A DNA stretch of 64,000 bases from Phlegmacium glaucopus (lineage: Eukaryota > Basidiomycota > Agaricomycetes > Agaricales > Cortinariaceae): assembly GCA_015039465.1 (NCBI GenBank), contig MU130080.1, positions 71,344-135,343 of the forward strand, read 5' to 3'. Below the pieces are notes generated by a model. The model ran no database searches. It was not told where the DNA came from and saw nothing but the letters and a program-made list of their open reading frames with translations. This document shows, piece after piece, positions 1 through 12,394 of the stretch (its first letter is position 1; every line of letters begins with the position of its first letter). A program made the position numbers and the translations under genes.

Positions 1-397
1 AAGCCAAGACAGAGAATTGTTGGTGAGTCCGGAAATTCCAGGTTCGAAGCATTCCTGAGCAATGTCCCGGAGATAGGACAAAGCAAATGTTACTTGCTTG
101 GAGTCATCTCGGAATGTGTCGGAAGAGCTCTGGAAATAGAGCCTGCACTGGAAAAGAAAAGCTTTCAGTTTCTTAGGATCCTTACCCGTGAAGGGTTCGG
201 GCTCTCTAAGTCTGCCAGCCGAATCGGACTTGGCTGAAGATTTCCCAAGGGAATTCAAAGTGGAAACAAGTTGATTGAAAGGAATAGATGGAGACTCAAC
301 ATTGTCTGTAGTACTCTGAGGGTTCATCAATATGACTAGCCTCTTCGACTACATCGGGCACGGGAGTCTGCCTGGCGGGGGAGTGTTCAGGGGACAT
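1..397 (-). pseudogene. Ty3/gypsy-type retrotransposon gag, 5' part, cut by the window edge
   Basis: The minus strand from the ATG at 397 reads a Gag-like N-terminus (MSPEHSPARQTPVPDVVEEA) and, after an apparent 1-nt frame change near 310, continues REPEPFTGKDPKKLKAF and DDSKQVTFALSYLRD. This matches the start of the capsid region of fungal Ty3/gypsy Gag, where a phrase like EPFTG..PKKL..F is usual. Gag would package the element RNA in virus-like particles. It lies directly downstream of the LTR at 479-1060 in the same orientation, as expected for gag. The frame change suggests this copy is dead. The remainder (capsid, zinc knuckle, pol) lies outside the window. The family call comes from recalled motifs, not a search. 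Confidence 0.72.
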
Positions 398-478
398 ATT
401 TTCTTGTATTGGGAATGTATTTTTTGAAGTTTTAGAACGAGTTAGCATAGAAGGAGTGGGTGAGCAGTTCGAATATAC

Positions 479-1060
479 TGTTAAGTGTGCGAGAACTCTG
501 TTCCGGAGTTTCGGACGGAGTAACGGACGGAGTCACGGAACGGAGTCACGAAAAGGATAGGACTTAGCCTCAGCTTATGTGCTGTGCTACCCAGAACCTT
601 CGTGTCCTAGATTTCGGAGTAAGACGGAGCGGAACGGAACCGGAAGTTGCAAAGAACTTAGAGGAAGACCAAGAGTGGGAAACTAAGTCGATATTCGAAC
701 TGAGGAAAACATACAAGTTTCGAGTACTTAAATATAAAAGGAATAGCAACCGAAATATAAAATATAAATATAAAGTGCTGCGTTCTGCTCCCGGAAGGTC
801 CTGCATTCTTGGGTGAATAATCCATAGCAGGTGTGCTGACTGATGGTGGGAAAGTGATGACAAAGGAATAGTTGTTATGACAAAGGTGTGGTAAGGTGTT
901 TGGGATATCGTCGGAAGAGTCGGAGTGATACGGAGAAGTCTCGGAGTCGGACGTAGGAGGAGTAGAGTCGGAGACAAGGGAAAGTACTGGAACGGAGTAC
1001 GGACTACCGGAAACAACTCCGACGGAGTCGGACCGGAGTAACGTGTGACGGAATGTAACA
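479..1060 (-). repeat. 5' LTR (582 bp) of the gypsy-type element
   Basis: On the minus strand the block begins TGTTACATTCCG at 1060 and ends CTTAACA at 479, giving TG...CA termini. It matches, in the opposite orientation, the 577-bp solo LTR at 59373-59949. AT-rich TATA-like sequence sits in the middle (about 735-775). The 5 bp outside the ends are TATAC and GATAG, which differ. That is expected if this is the 5' LTR of a longer element whose other LTR lies left of the window. Long open frames inside it on both strands are not genes. Confidence 0.85.
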
Positions 1061-2206
1061 GATAGATACTGACCTCAGTCTCGAAAAGATAGACTGAGGT
1101 ACGACTACAATGAGTAAACAATATAAATAAGAACTTCTCCATTCCCGGAGAGTGATGGGTTTGTACGACGGTCATACAAGGCAGAATATAAATAGTAAGA
1201 GGGGCTCGGAATAAATAATAGATAGAAGGAGAAAATAATGAAGATGCATAATTGTGATTACATACGGTTTGTTATTCAACACTTGCGATTGCAACTGCTG
1301 TGGTACGTCAGAGTACATGCTATCAACTCTGGCTAATGTTCTTTACCTGTAGCTCGAACACGGCCTTGAATTAATCAAAGCGGTGATGTACCTGCGGTGG
1401 GATCAGACTGCAAGTAGTGACGTAGTTCAGAGGGGTTAATGTAGTTTTCCTCGATAGAATTAAAGAGAAGTTCGCAGTATTGAAATACGCAAGACGAGTA
1501 GACCGCGAAGATAGCGAAGTTCGCGAACGATAACGCAGTATGCGAAATAGCTTAAAGGATGAGACTATTGACTTAGAACGTTGCTGCAAAGTTTATGGGA
1601 TCAAAACTCTGGCCGTCTCTTGTTCACCTTGCCTCCTACTTGCTACAGGTACTTAATACAAGAGTAACAAGCTAAGCCAGGTGCGGATATGCGAAACAGT
1701 AATGTAAAAATTGAGCTAATGCAAAGTCACATGAGCCCAGTAGTTTGGTAGCGAAGGAATAGGGGATAGAATAAAAATAAAAGTGATGAGTAAGGAGGTC
1801 AGTTGAATGACCTCCTGTTTCGAAGGAGATGATAAAATATTAATATATATGGAAAGTTAAAAGAAATTAAGTTGAGAACAACACGGACCATGATCAAACC
1901 AGTAAAAGGGATGCGTATGCGAGCCGTGAAAGACTGCGAGATTAAAGAGAAGCTGTGTGAAGATGTGGTTGCAAAGGAAAGAAACGGTTAAGTCCAGTAT
2001 TGATAGAGAAAGCTAAAGATATGTCGAAGTATGAAGTGCGAAGAGGAATGAGGGTGCGTTGGATAGTTAGAAAGGTCGTAGAAGTGACGTGTGAAGGTTA
2101 TGCGAGGATTATAGTATGATGCGCAAGATGCAAAGGATGTGCGAGAATTGCGAATGATGGTGCGAACAAAACTGGTACCCGCGAGGTATCCGCGTATACT
2201 GCGAAG
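1061..2206. other. Gene-poor stretch, origin unclear
   Basis: No convincing gene. The sequence repeatedly shows TTCGC/GCGAA-type words, perhaps an older decayed retroelement, but I cannot place ends. A 9-bp stem with a 6-nt loop (AGGAGGTCA / TGACCTCCT) lies at 1793-1816. Confidence 0.4.
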
Positions 2207-2542
2207 TTGTTAAAACGCAAAAATAACCAGTTTACGAACCTAGAGGTTATATGGGTCCTATCAGCGGGCCATGTGGGACTTGATGGCCATGACACGTTCG
2301 ACGACGACACCAATGCTGCCAAAAAACGCAAAGTGAATCGGTATGCAGGGTACACAGATGCTATGTGGGGTGGGAAAACCCGTGGGTGGGCAGCGTCAGC
2401 TGGCCGTCTCGATGACACAAAGTGGAGAGTCATTCTTCATGCTGCTGTCGACAAGATGGACTGGACTGCTGATGAAGGTGACATAGAGGAAGGCACCAGT
2501 GGTGCGACATTTGACCCCCGTTCTTTGATTGAGATTTGGTGA
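2207..2542 (+). other. Open frame of unknown nature, possible gene fragment
   Basis: A 112-codon open frame encodes a mixed, non-repetitive protein with the stretches KKRKVNRYAGYTDAMWGGK and RLDDTKWRVILHAAVDKMDW. It looks more like coding sequence than the frames around it. It has no ATG at its 5' end; the first in-frame ATG is near 2362. I see no exon that would supply a start, and I do not recognise the family. It may be the remnant of a gene or transposon protein. Confidence 0.25.
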
Positions 2543-3640
2543 GTCATGGTGTCAATTTGAGTTCTAGCGCTCATGAGGGTATGATTAGATTATGTTTGAA
2601 GTTGGCTGGGATATATCTTATACAACTGTATTATATTGGACCACCTAAGGATACTAGTGGACCGTTTAATAATCATTTATCGTTTGTTATCTGTGGAAAT
2701 AAACAAAAAAAGTGAGGGATTTCAATGTTTGTTCAACAGTCAGCCTACTTGTACCAGCGCACTACGCTAGATCTAGCTCGGAGAACTGGTGCTAGTGATT
2801 TGCTTCTCCAGCACATGTGCTGGATTGTGGGCATGTCAACATAGAGCCAGTGCATTTGCTGGCAAACTAGAATGGCTGGAAGTATTTGCTCTAGCTAGTC
2901 TAACAGTGTGCTATTTTCCTGATGTAGGCGTGATGAAAAGATGTTCAAATACTCATCGATGGAAGGAGGCAGAACGCGGCGACGCGGTGGGGCCTCCAGA
3001 AGATCATGTGAAGGCCAAGTTCATATTTCCACGGCACGAAAGCTGAGGTACGGTAAGATAGGCGCGATAAGCATAGATGAAATGATTCGTCTTCCATCAT
3101 TTATAGCCCTAGGCTGCCTTCGGGAGACCAATATGGAGTGGGGTAATTAAAACAAAGATACTGCAACAGAAGCATGATGATAAACTAATGATAAACGGAA
3201 GGAAAAAATATGAGTACTTCAATTGTTTACATACTATTTATCCAAATTAGCACAGCTGATGCATGTAAATTTTCATTTCACCATTGACTTCTAATTTAAA
3301 CTCTATCTCTGGCATGCCCAACAACTCCTGAGTCGTCCGTCAAGGACAGGAAGTATGATGATTTTTCGGTTCAGTATTTAAAAAAAATACTTACGGTTAC
3401 AACATCGAAGCTGTCCAAACACCCCTGCTAAACAAAATAAGTATTTTACTCTTATACAGGTGTCGCAGCCGAATCCAAGGTTCGATATAGCAATAGGTGT
3501 TATAATAAATAAAAGAGCAATACGATCAAAAACAGGGAAGGATAAAAGAGCGTAGAATCTAGCTTTTACTAGCAGGACAAGATAGGCATTATGTTGAAGG
3601 AGGAAGGGAATGGGCGGAAAAGCATGGAAAACCTATCCAT
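2543..3640. other. Intergenic, nothing recognised
   Basis: AT-rich sequence with only short frames. The right end holds the 3' UTR of the convergent-facing transporter gene (stop at 3641). Confidence 0.5.
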
Positions 3641-6255
3641 TCACCCTCGTTTATAGGACTAGAACAGAAATTTCTTGATCAGCAAAAAGAGACAAAAGAC
3701 AAGGGTACGAAACATAGACTTTACCTGAATAGCCCTCTTTGACTGTCCACGATGTTGTAAATACTTCCAGAGTTTTTTCAAATCACCGAGTAAAGCTAAA
3801 GGTGTGACAAAGACAAGTATAGGGATTGCCACCTTCCAAAAGCTAGGGGAGGATTATTTAAGTAAATAATAAAATTATGGATTACGGGATTATATGGATG
3901 TGGCTTACAAAAGATCCGTGTTATTGTTAACAGCCCAGAATGGGTTAAAGTTCATTCCCTATTTTGAAAAAAAGGCAAGAATTTAGAGATAATCGTTGGG
4001 ATTAGGGGGTAAAATATGGACATACGAAGTATCCAGTTAAAATGGTCATAGGCAAACTAATAATCGTCGCGAGCGTAAGCCGTCGCCTGAAGCACAATCG
4101 TCATTTTTTGCGACCAAGCCCAAGAAATAGCAACTCACATTACTTCATTCATCTCATATGATGCCAGCTTTGGAAAAGAGAGGAGGGAGATTTTAAGATC
4201 CAAAGTACGGTCAAAACGACCAGCAACTCACATTGAAAGAATAAGTAATAAGATTTTCGGTAGTACCAGCAAACATATCTATACTTGATAAAATATATTC
4301 CATATGGTCAAATACATCCGCCTAAAATATGGACAGCCCGTTAGTTTTATACTAGTGGGTTTAAGGCGGGCGTACCAAATATATTTTGGAATTATGAGAC
4401 ATAAACCCAACGACCTGTATATCCTTGTTGTTCGGGTCACAGTTATCAATCAGAGCCGCACATCTGTCGACGTCATATCGTCGAAGACCGTAGACCAATG
4501 TTTTAATTGGTTCAAGGGTCCTTTTATGAAGAATAAGATCTCCTGATAAGATATGTACTGATAACGAACGGAAGCTTGAGTTAAAAAGAGGGTATTAAGT
4601 TTGGATATTGCAGACGATTTACATTTCCTGACTGTTGCAATATTAGACTTGAGTAAAACATCACGTTCAAACTTGGTAATATGAGCGTGGTACTGATCGA
4701 TGACTTGGAGGGCTTTGTCCACGACTGCAATGAATGAGAGATTAGGAGTCAATTTCAATCAATGTGTGAGATGCCACCTACGAAGGTCAAGTAGGGCATG
4801 TACAAGAAGGGATGGATCCGCTGATTTGGTAAGGACAGTGTCGCGACTACGCAACCTTTGAGAAATAGGTAATGTCAGGTCCGAATTGTATGAGGGTTGT
4901 AGTGAAACAACAGTGCCTGTCAGTAACATAAATGGAGATGATAAAAAAGATTTTTTTTTTGCTACTTGCCATCTCTGAGGAGGAAGATAAACACTGGGAA
5001 CACTTTCACGTTTACTCGGTCTCCCTGTCAATTCACGGATGATGCGGGGTTCTGGTTCAGGTGTAAAACAGTAACCGTACCTGCTTCAAAACATCCAATG
5101 ACACTTCTTCCTCTCTGTGTTTCTCTTGTGCTGCTTGCACCTAGGATGTATGTCGATACATATAAAAATGATATCATGACATCATAACATGCTCACAGCT
5201 TTCCCCTTTTCCAGTAGCTGTGTTAGGTTACTTGGCGGTACGATTGGATTCTTGGTGGTGTAGGTATCAGCCCGATTGAAGGGTAGCAGAGGACGTGGGG
5301 TATGCCCGTTGATGGACCCTTTCGAAAGTGATGAACTGTGATGTCGTTGGCTTAACTGATTGACATGTCCATTTCTTGATGGCTCTTCTTCCTGCTGGGA
5401 GGCCGGCTCCAAGATTGGTTCAGGAGAAGTGGTGCGAGGTTGTGTGGTATAAGTACCCTCGTCATCGTCATCGTCATGAGAATCAACAAGTTGATGACAC
5501 AGAACTCGAAGAAAGAGGTGGTTCGTGTAATAATCTGCTTTGGAACGATTTCGAGCATGGCCATGAAATACATCTTCGAGCGCCAAAGGATGGAGATCTA
5601 TTCCGCATAAGAGTTAAATATAGACCAAGATACGATAGAACAAAGGGAGCATACCGTATTTAATTGAAACAGCTTTAATCACGTCCCAGCTTAACCCAGC
5701 GATATTTATCCATCTGACCTTGGCCCAAGGCGGTTTGGGAGGAGGTTCATCTGAACCCGTATCCATAAGCTCAACAAACTCATCATTACTCATAACACGA
5801 TGGATGTTTCGAACTGCAGAATAATCCACAACCTCAATCCTACAAGGATAGAGTGTGTGCCCGTATGTAGCTTCTGCTGATAGATGACGAGGATCGACGC
5901 CTGGCTCAGCGCCCACACGCAGTCTATTGCCGCCCGTCTCCGTTAACATGGACAAGCCACGGTGCATAGCGATCACTTTGCGTACTGTACTCCGAAATTT
6001 CTCTTTCGGAGTGAGGTTTTCCCATCTCGTCGTTCTAACGGTCGGTGACTGGAGGCCTTTAATACTGGTCGCTTTAGAATTCAGAGTTTGTTTAGATGTA
6101 ATCCTGGATAGGCCATGCAGCGGTGGTCGGTGGGAAGGCGCTATCGGAGAGTAGGTAGGGGATGTTGGAGAATGAACAAGGGCTGGATCTTCAGCTTCAA
6201 TGTCTGGTGTAAGTGACCGTCCCTCTGAATCACTGAAGCTGTTTTCGCGTGGCAT
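3641..6255 (-). CDS. CorA-type Mg2+ transporter (2-TM-GxN family), multi-exon
   Basis: Spliced by eye from ATG 6255 to TGA 3641 in about ten exons. Exon 1 (6255-5655) encodes a Ser/Pro-rich cytosolic N-terminus and joins exon 2 to give KYDLHPLALEDVFHG, followed by RSKADYYTNHLFLRVLC, the hallmark of fungal CorA-like proteins. Then come SRDTVLTKSADPSLLV, the helix ALQVIDQYHAHITKFERDVL and LSGDLILHKRTLEPI. The C-terminal part has a membrane helix LATIISLPMTILTGYF running into the GMN signature (GMNFNP, 3960-3943), then a second helix VAIPILVFVTPLALLG and a basic tail. GMN forms the selectivity loop of the pentameric Mg2+ channel. Known members act in the plasma, vacuolar or mitochondrial inner membrane; no targeting peptide is evident, so the membrane is undecided. 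Every exon join keeps frame, so the gene looks intact. Confidence 0.88.
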
Positions 6256-6393
6256 AATGGTTTGACTTTTGGTTCGGTGGAGTGAAACGGACCTATAGAG
6301 GCGGATTTCTGACAGGGGAGCTCACGCGCCTCGAGTTTCCAGCATCGTGCTGGCGTGACATACATAGAACTTAGCAACCGGCTATATTTCCCT

Positions 6394-6566
6394 GGGAAAA
6401 ACATTTTTTTTTATCATTTCCAAATTCCAAAGTGTTTTTCTCCAAAACACAAGAAAAATCAAAGAAAAATCCTAGAAACTTTTTCTTTGACAAAAACATT
6501 TCTTGTGTTTTTAGCAGAAAAAACCCTTTGGAATTTGGGAAACATGGCTAAAAATATGTTTTTCCC
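6394..6566. mobile_element. Foldback MITE-like element
   Basis: The 173-bp block begins GGGAAAAACAT and ends ATGTTTTTCCC. Inner segments also pair: CCAAATTCCAAAG with CTTTGGAATTTGG, and AACACAAGAAA with TTTCTTGTGTT. The block therefore folds into one long imperfect hairpin. No protein and no clear target duplication were seen. It lies about 140 bp upstream of the transporter ATG and could affect its promoter. Confidence 0.6.
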
Positions 6567-7289
6567 ACAACACCAGCTGCCGCCAGTGTGACCTATATAT
6601 AGCTATGTACTCAGGCTGTACATTGGCTGTACACGTTAATCAAGGTTCACCAGGGGGTCCAAGTCTGAGAGCTGGCCCGCAAGTATCCACAAACCATGAG
6701 AGTGTATATATTGTGAAAGCTATTTTTGTTGAGCACCAAGACGGGGTAAGTAAAACTGGCCAACGATTATTATAATGAAATTTTTTTAAAAAAAATTGAT
6801 GCACGTGAGAGAGAAGTAAGTGAAATAAATTCCAACGATTGTGTTTAATAAAGCGATTATTAGCAGAAGGAGCGGCTCTAGAGTTTGGCGAAAGCAAAAG
6901 ATGACAGAAAAAGATGGGTACCTAAACAAAAAAGAGAAAGAAAATGACAAAAAAAAATGACAAGTTCACAGTAAAGACAGCGGATTTCCTCAGACACAAT
7001 CAATGCGTAAGCGCGAGCCCTACCGGGGGGAACTTCCGATAAGCAAGTGAAAAAAAAAAGCGTAGAAGGAAGAAAAAATGGATGTTTGTAGGGAGCGTGA
7101 AAGCCATTACAAAAAAAGAGTAGGCAAAATATGATAGCGACGACGATGCATAGCATAATGAGAGTGAGCGTCTGATGCATAGATAGAAGAAGAAAAGGAT
7201 GATTGAAGATTTTGCGACTTTGGTTAGGAAATTGGACATGAATGATATGCGTTAGAGAGGGGTATGGATGGATATATGGTTTGCTTGAT
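6567..7289. other. Spacer between kinase stop and the MITE
   Basis: AT-rich with several A/T homopolymers. It probably contains the 3' UTR of the kinase gene, which ends at 7290. No further gene seen. Confidence 0.5.
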
Positions 7290-10200
7290 TCACGATGCTT
7301 GACGAGGCGATGAAAACAGGGAAAACACTTTCTCAGCATTATTCTTGTACTTCCGTAGCTTCTTATTCTTCACTTTATGCTCGGCTCCCGTTGACTGAGG
7401 AGAGCCTCTGATGGTATCAGGAACCTCAACGAATACCGTAGAAGTTCCATTGACCGACTGATCAGACGATTGACTATGGGCACCAACCGAGGTAGCCGAC
7501 TCCTTAGATTTCAAAGATGGAGACATAGCAAATGTGCTTCCCACAGAATGTGAGGCTGATAACAATCTTCCTCCTCCACTCGATCCGGAAGCTGCCGAAA
7601 GAGTCTTGGAAGTAGAACCTGACTGCGACAACGACCTGGCAGTCTTAGCGGAGAACGACGATGGAGGTGATTTAGGCCTCAAAAACTCCCTCGGATGTTT
7701 TCTGAACGTAAGTCCAGGTGTCCTCCCACGACGTTGAGTAGGAGAAGGAGAATCTGTCACTTCTGACACCACAGTTGCCCCGGAGGCACTCGACATACCC
7801 GAGGCCGATCTCATACCAGATCTGGGATTGGGTATTGACGCTTTTCGGAAAACCGCAAGTCGATAACGATCGACGACACCACGAGCAAAAAGACTTGTTC
7901 CTTTAGCCCCATTCCTGTCTTCTCCATCTGCTGCTTCCACGAAATCCCAGTCATCGTCTTCATCGCGTTCAGCTTCAGTAGCTTCAGTATCTTCATCAAT
8001 AGCATCTGATAGGTATCGGTCAAGAGCAGGTACACCGGATTTCTCTCGACGATTACGACCAGCGCGGGTACCAGCAGGTTGACGTAAGGGTATAGCCTTT
8101 GGTGGTGGAGTAGATCGTCCATTTGATTCCTTTGTAAGAACGATTGGACCATTGATTTCCTTCGCAGAGACAGCTGGAGTGGCAGGTTCAGCGACGCCAG
8201 ATTCCACGCTATGCTGGACTTCTTCAACCTTGGGTTCCACCTGGGGTTCCTGGAGTTCCTGGGACTCCACCTGGGGTTCTACTATCGGTGTCGCCTCCGA
8301 GACAATCTCCTCCATTGGAGGTACCGGGGATACCACTTCAGCAACAGGAGGCAGAGCAGCAGCAGGTCTGGCTTCCGGAGTCTTAGGCTCAACTCCATCC
8401 TCCAATACAACACTATCCCCTAGCGAAATATCATCATCAACCAATGATCCATCCTCCCCAGTTTGAGTCGGTTCCCCTTTCAATCCATCCAGAATAGAAA
8501 GGTTATCGTCATCGTCATCTTCATGGCCCTCAACCGAACTCCCTTCTTCATCTTCCTCCTCTTCTTCATCATCAATAAGCATTGAATAGCGTCCTTTGAA
8601 TGAATATCCATCAAAGACATCAACATCAACTTCGGGTGGTAAATGAGGCTGTGGACGGATCGAAGAACTGCGAGATTGAGATGGTGTTGTATTCGTCTCT
8701 TCGCCATCTGTGCGGTCTGTATCGGTCTGTGGTTCCTGGTCGGTATCAGTAGCTTCGTTTTCATTGAAGTCATCGAGTACAGGTTCCATGTCGAGGAACG
8801 TATCATCGAAGTTCTGGGTATCACTAGCATTGGACGGATCGATGGGGGGAATATATGGGGCTGTAAAAATGGGTTTTAAAACAATCAGTGTTTGTGAAAA
8901 GAGATAAGGTAAAGACTGCTCATACGTATGTAGCGTTTGTAGTATACATGGGACCAGTCACTGCAATCACAAAGTCGCGTTAATCGTTGTGAAAATAGTG
9001 ACAGGAAAAGATGGAAAGGGCTTACATCATAGAGAAATAAGGATGTCGTTTAATCCTGGGTTCACATATACGAAGGGAAGGAACACGCTGCAGCAGCTGA
9101 GAGAGAGAGAGTTCATAAATCAGGAAACAAAGTCGTGTTAAAAATGAAACCAAGAACAAACTTACTCCGCGAATCAAACTTTTGGTATCTTGATCAATGG
9201 CTCTATCATCCGGGAATTGTAGTTCATCCTGCAACACTCTAACATACATATCCGAATGATTGTTGGCCCAAAACGGTGTCTACAACAGCAGCGAAGAAAA
9301 AAAGATCAGCAAAAGTCCAACAAATAACATCAATAGTCACCCACAATACCGGTCAACATCTCATAAAGCATAGTCCCAAAACTCCACCAATCAACTTCAT
9401 AACTGTACGGCAGCCCTTGAATAACCTCCGGAGCTAGATACTCAGCAGTACCACAAAAAGTCGTGGTTGAGTCCGTATGCCCAATAGGATGACCCGGCCA
9501 TCCCAAAGCCAGCTCACCAGACCTATCAGGTATCATCCACGGAGGTGTAGCAGGCTGAGGTGTCCCCGGAACAGATGAATAGAATTCTCCTCCATTATTA
9601 GCTCCACCACGTGGACTACCACCGACGGAGTGAGTCATAGGAAGGGAGGAATATATGTTCCGTCTTGGGAATTCCTTGGATAATCCGAAATCGGTGAGGA
9701 CGATGTGTCCATCGCCTCCTATGAGGATGTTTTCTGGTTTGAGATCTCGATAGATGACGCCTGCTGCGTGAAGTCCTTCAACGCCTTCAACGATTTCGGC
9801 AGCGTAGAATCTGGCTCGATCACGGCCTAGACGACCCCATCTTGCTAGTTGAGTAGCTAGATCACCGCCGGGGTGGAAATCCTACATAGCAAGCAAGGTA
9901 TTGAGCACCGCGATATTTTCGAAAATAAAAAGTAGACCCACCATAACCAAAAACAGATTCTCTTTATCATGAAAACTCCACCAGAGTTTAACGACAAACG
10001 GATCCCTAGACTCAGCCGCCATCCTCTTCAACACCGCTTGCTCCGTAAGCGTATGTTGCAACTCCTGGTGCGCCAACACATGTCGTTTCGTGATAGCCTT
10101 CAAAGCAAACAGATCCGAAGTCTGCTTATGTCTCACCAATAACACTTTCCCCGCACAACCTTTCCCCAATACGCGCATCATCTCGAAATCATCAATAACA

Positions 10201-11640
10201 ACCTTTCTTTGTGATTTCCTGGGTTCTTTGGGTACAGCTGCTGAGGAAGCTGAACGTTTTTTCCTAGCCGAGCTACGTCTTCGTTGACCGTTTTTGGCGG
10301 CGGAAGAGGAGGATTCGTCTCCTGTTTGGGATTCCGTGCCGTTCTGGCTAGGTGAGGAGGAAGTGTATGTTCGGGGAAGACGGGAGAATTTGTGGGGGTC
10401 ACAAGATTGGGAACGGTGCATCCTAGACTGAGGAAGGTCTGGCGTGATGGGTGTGGATGGTGCTGTCCCCTCCTGGATAGCATCGGTAGGACTAGAAGGC
10501 GTAGTAGGACTGAGACCGTCCACAGTGTCAACAACAGACTGCGTCGTTCCATCGTCATTGGGTACGGATGGTTGCGTCTCAGCGGTGGAGTCAGCAGTCT
10601 CTGTGACACCAACCTCCTTCAACGGATCACTTGATTGATCAGCTTCCTTTACCTCCTTTGGAGCCGGAGCATCTGGTATGGCAATTACACCAGCACCATC
10701 ACCATTAGCCTCGTGAGGTTTCCACTCCTCATGATCTTGCTCTTCAGGTTCATGGGTGCTTCCAATTTCGCTATGTTTCTCACTATGTCCATTCAATATA
10801 GGTTCTTTTGCCAAACCCCCACCATGAGCTGCAAGATCAGATCGAACACGTTTGATAGCTCTTTCCACACGGATACTCTCTAAATCGTCTGTGCGGACTC
10901 TAACGAAGCGTTTCCAAGAGCGATCTTGTCGTAAGACAAGTATGTTGGAGAGGGTGGTGAGGTAAGCAGCAATGCTTGTGCTGAGGGCGGAAGGTGCAGT
11001 GTTAGTGATGGTGGCGGTGGTAGTGGTGTCGATGAGGTCTGCATTGCTGGCACTAAATGAACTGAAAGGGTCGTTGGCCTCGATAGCAGGAGATGAAGCT
11101 GTAAGAGGTGGAGTGCGTGCTGGTAGGACCGAGGTTACATTAATATTGCGTTGGCTAGTAGAAAACTGGCGTTGAGCTTTGGCTGACGTTGGAGACGCCA
11201 GACGGGATAGAGTATTGAGAAAAGTCGATTTACGTTTGGGAGGTGGTAGGGGCAATGTATCAGGGGTAATAGGTAATGGAGGAAAAGTGAGGTTGGTATG
11301 AGCATGTCGGAGCTTATGGTCTAATTCAACCAACTCCATCGCGGTACGAGTCAAGGTAAGATTGTGCGTTGGGGCTGTTCCATAAGAAAGTTGAGATCAG
11401 CACACGATTCAACCGAAGCAATCCGAAAGGCCGCCGCATGCCATCCGTCGATCACGAGCCCAAAGTAAAGGAGGATCTGACAAGAAAGAAAAGAAGATGA
11501 CACTTACTCTTTATGTAAAGACTGTAGGAATGAGCATTGTACGGCGTTTCTGCGACGCTAACGCTCCATGGGCCGTCTTGATTGTCCATACGAACAGGAC
11601 CTCTTCTAGATGATGGGAGATTGGTATCAAGAGCCTTCAT
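7290..11640 (-). CDS. PX-domain-containing AGC-family Ser/Thr kinase, about 1,300 residues
   Basis: ATG at 11640. Exon 1 (11640-11511) reads GPWSVSVAETPYNAHSYSLY and exon 2 (from 11378) TPTHNLTLTRTAMELVELDH, together the start of a PX (phosphoinositide-binding) domain. A long low-complexity insert follows, then the probable PX end SIAAYLTTLSNILVLRQD. The kinase has the glycine loop VLGKGCAGKVLLV, lysine in ALKAI, catalytic loop YRDLKPENILI, DFGLSKEF, activation segment TFCGTAEYLAPEV and DWWSFGTMLYEMLTG. Later short exons give IDWSHVYYKRY. The tail contains a hydrophobic motif, FDGYSFKGR, followed by about 400 acidic and Ser-rich residues. PX plus AGC kinase recalls animal SGK3, which works at endosomes, but orthology is not shown. 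Between DFG and TFCGT lies an extra stretch of about 70 residues. Seven exons keep frame; the gene seems intact. Confidence 0.88.
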
Positions 11641-12394
11641 CTTGGGTGTGGAGTACTGAGTTGGGGAATGAGGGTGTATAATCAGGTTTTAAGGATGGGT
11701 TGGTGGCACTAACGTCCTGCTGTTAGGCGTCGATGTAGGTTGGGCGGGGGTAAACTGGGTTCAATTGCAAGTTCTCCGAGTCCTGGTTTGGTGTCTGAAT
11801 CCAACGAATATCTAAAAAGCCGACCACAATCGAAAGACCTGTCCTTTGCTGTTGGGGTATGTGAATGAATCGAGGTTTAAAACGTGTATGTATACGGCGC
11901 TTGTCAAAGGGGGGGCGTGTTTTCTCGAACCCCAAGTGAACGACGGCCGATACAAAACGCCGACTCAAACTGGTAGTCGATGTAAAACAAAGAGACGAAA
12001 AAAAGGATCAGGGTTGAACGTTGAGGTGGACGTGTGGCAGGCCACGAGTTACGGTCTGCCACGAGGCCGAAGATATATACGTGTGTTGAGTTAGAGCTGG
12101 CGCTGAGGCTTATATAAATGAGTGTTGGATGGATGCTGTGGTTGGAGGACAAGTTCGACTTAGGACGTAACAAAAGCCGATCAGAAATCATCTATTTGTT
12201 GGGCCATAAAATAATTAAAATCCGGTTCGCGGGCTTATCGTTATCAATCAAACCAAAAAAGCGCACAGGCCACTCAAAGGCTGTGTGCTAAACGGAAATG
12301 TCTTCCCATATCTATGAGGACAGCAAAGAGTACGTCTATTCTTATGAAACAGCTGACTCTAGTATCAAAATTCTTGTCTGCAACTGTGTCAGTG
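11641..12394. other. Promoter/intergenic region between Utp14 3' end and kinase 5' end
   Basis: No gene supported. It should contain the kinase promoter and 5' UTR and the Utp14 3' UTR. Open frames on both strands here lack recognisable motifs. Confidence 0.5.

Noticed and set aside
570..1175. A 201-codon open frame on the minus strand as a gene
   Set aside because: It lies almost wholly inside the LTR and a matching frame occurs in the solo LTR at 59373-59949; it is repeat sequence without protein motifs.
8152..8466. Plus-strand open frames opposite the kinase tail
   Set aside because: They are the reverse of the low-complexity acidic and Ser-rich coding region of the kinase.
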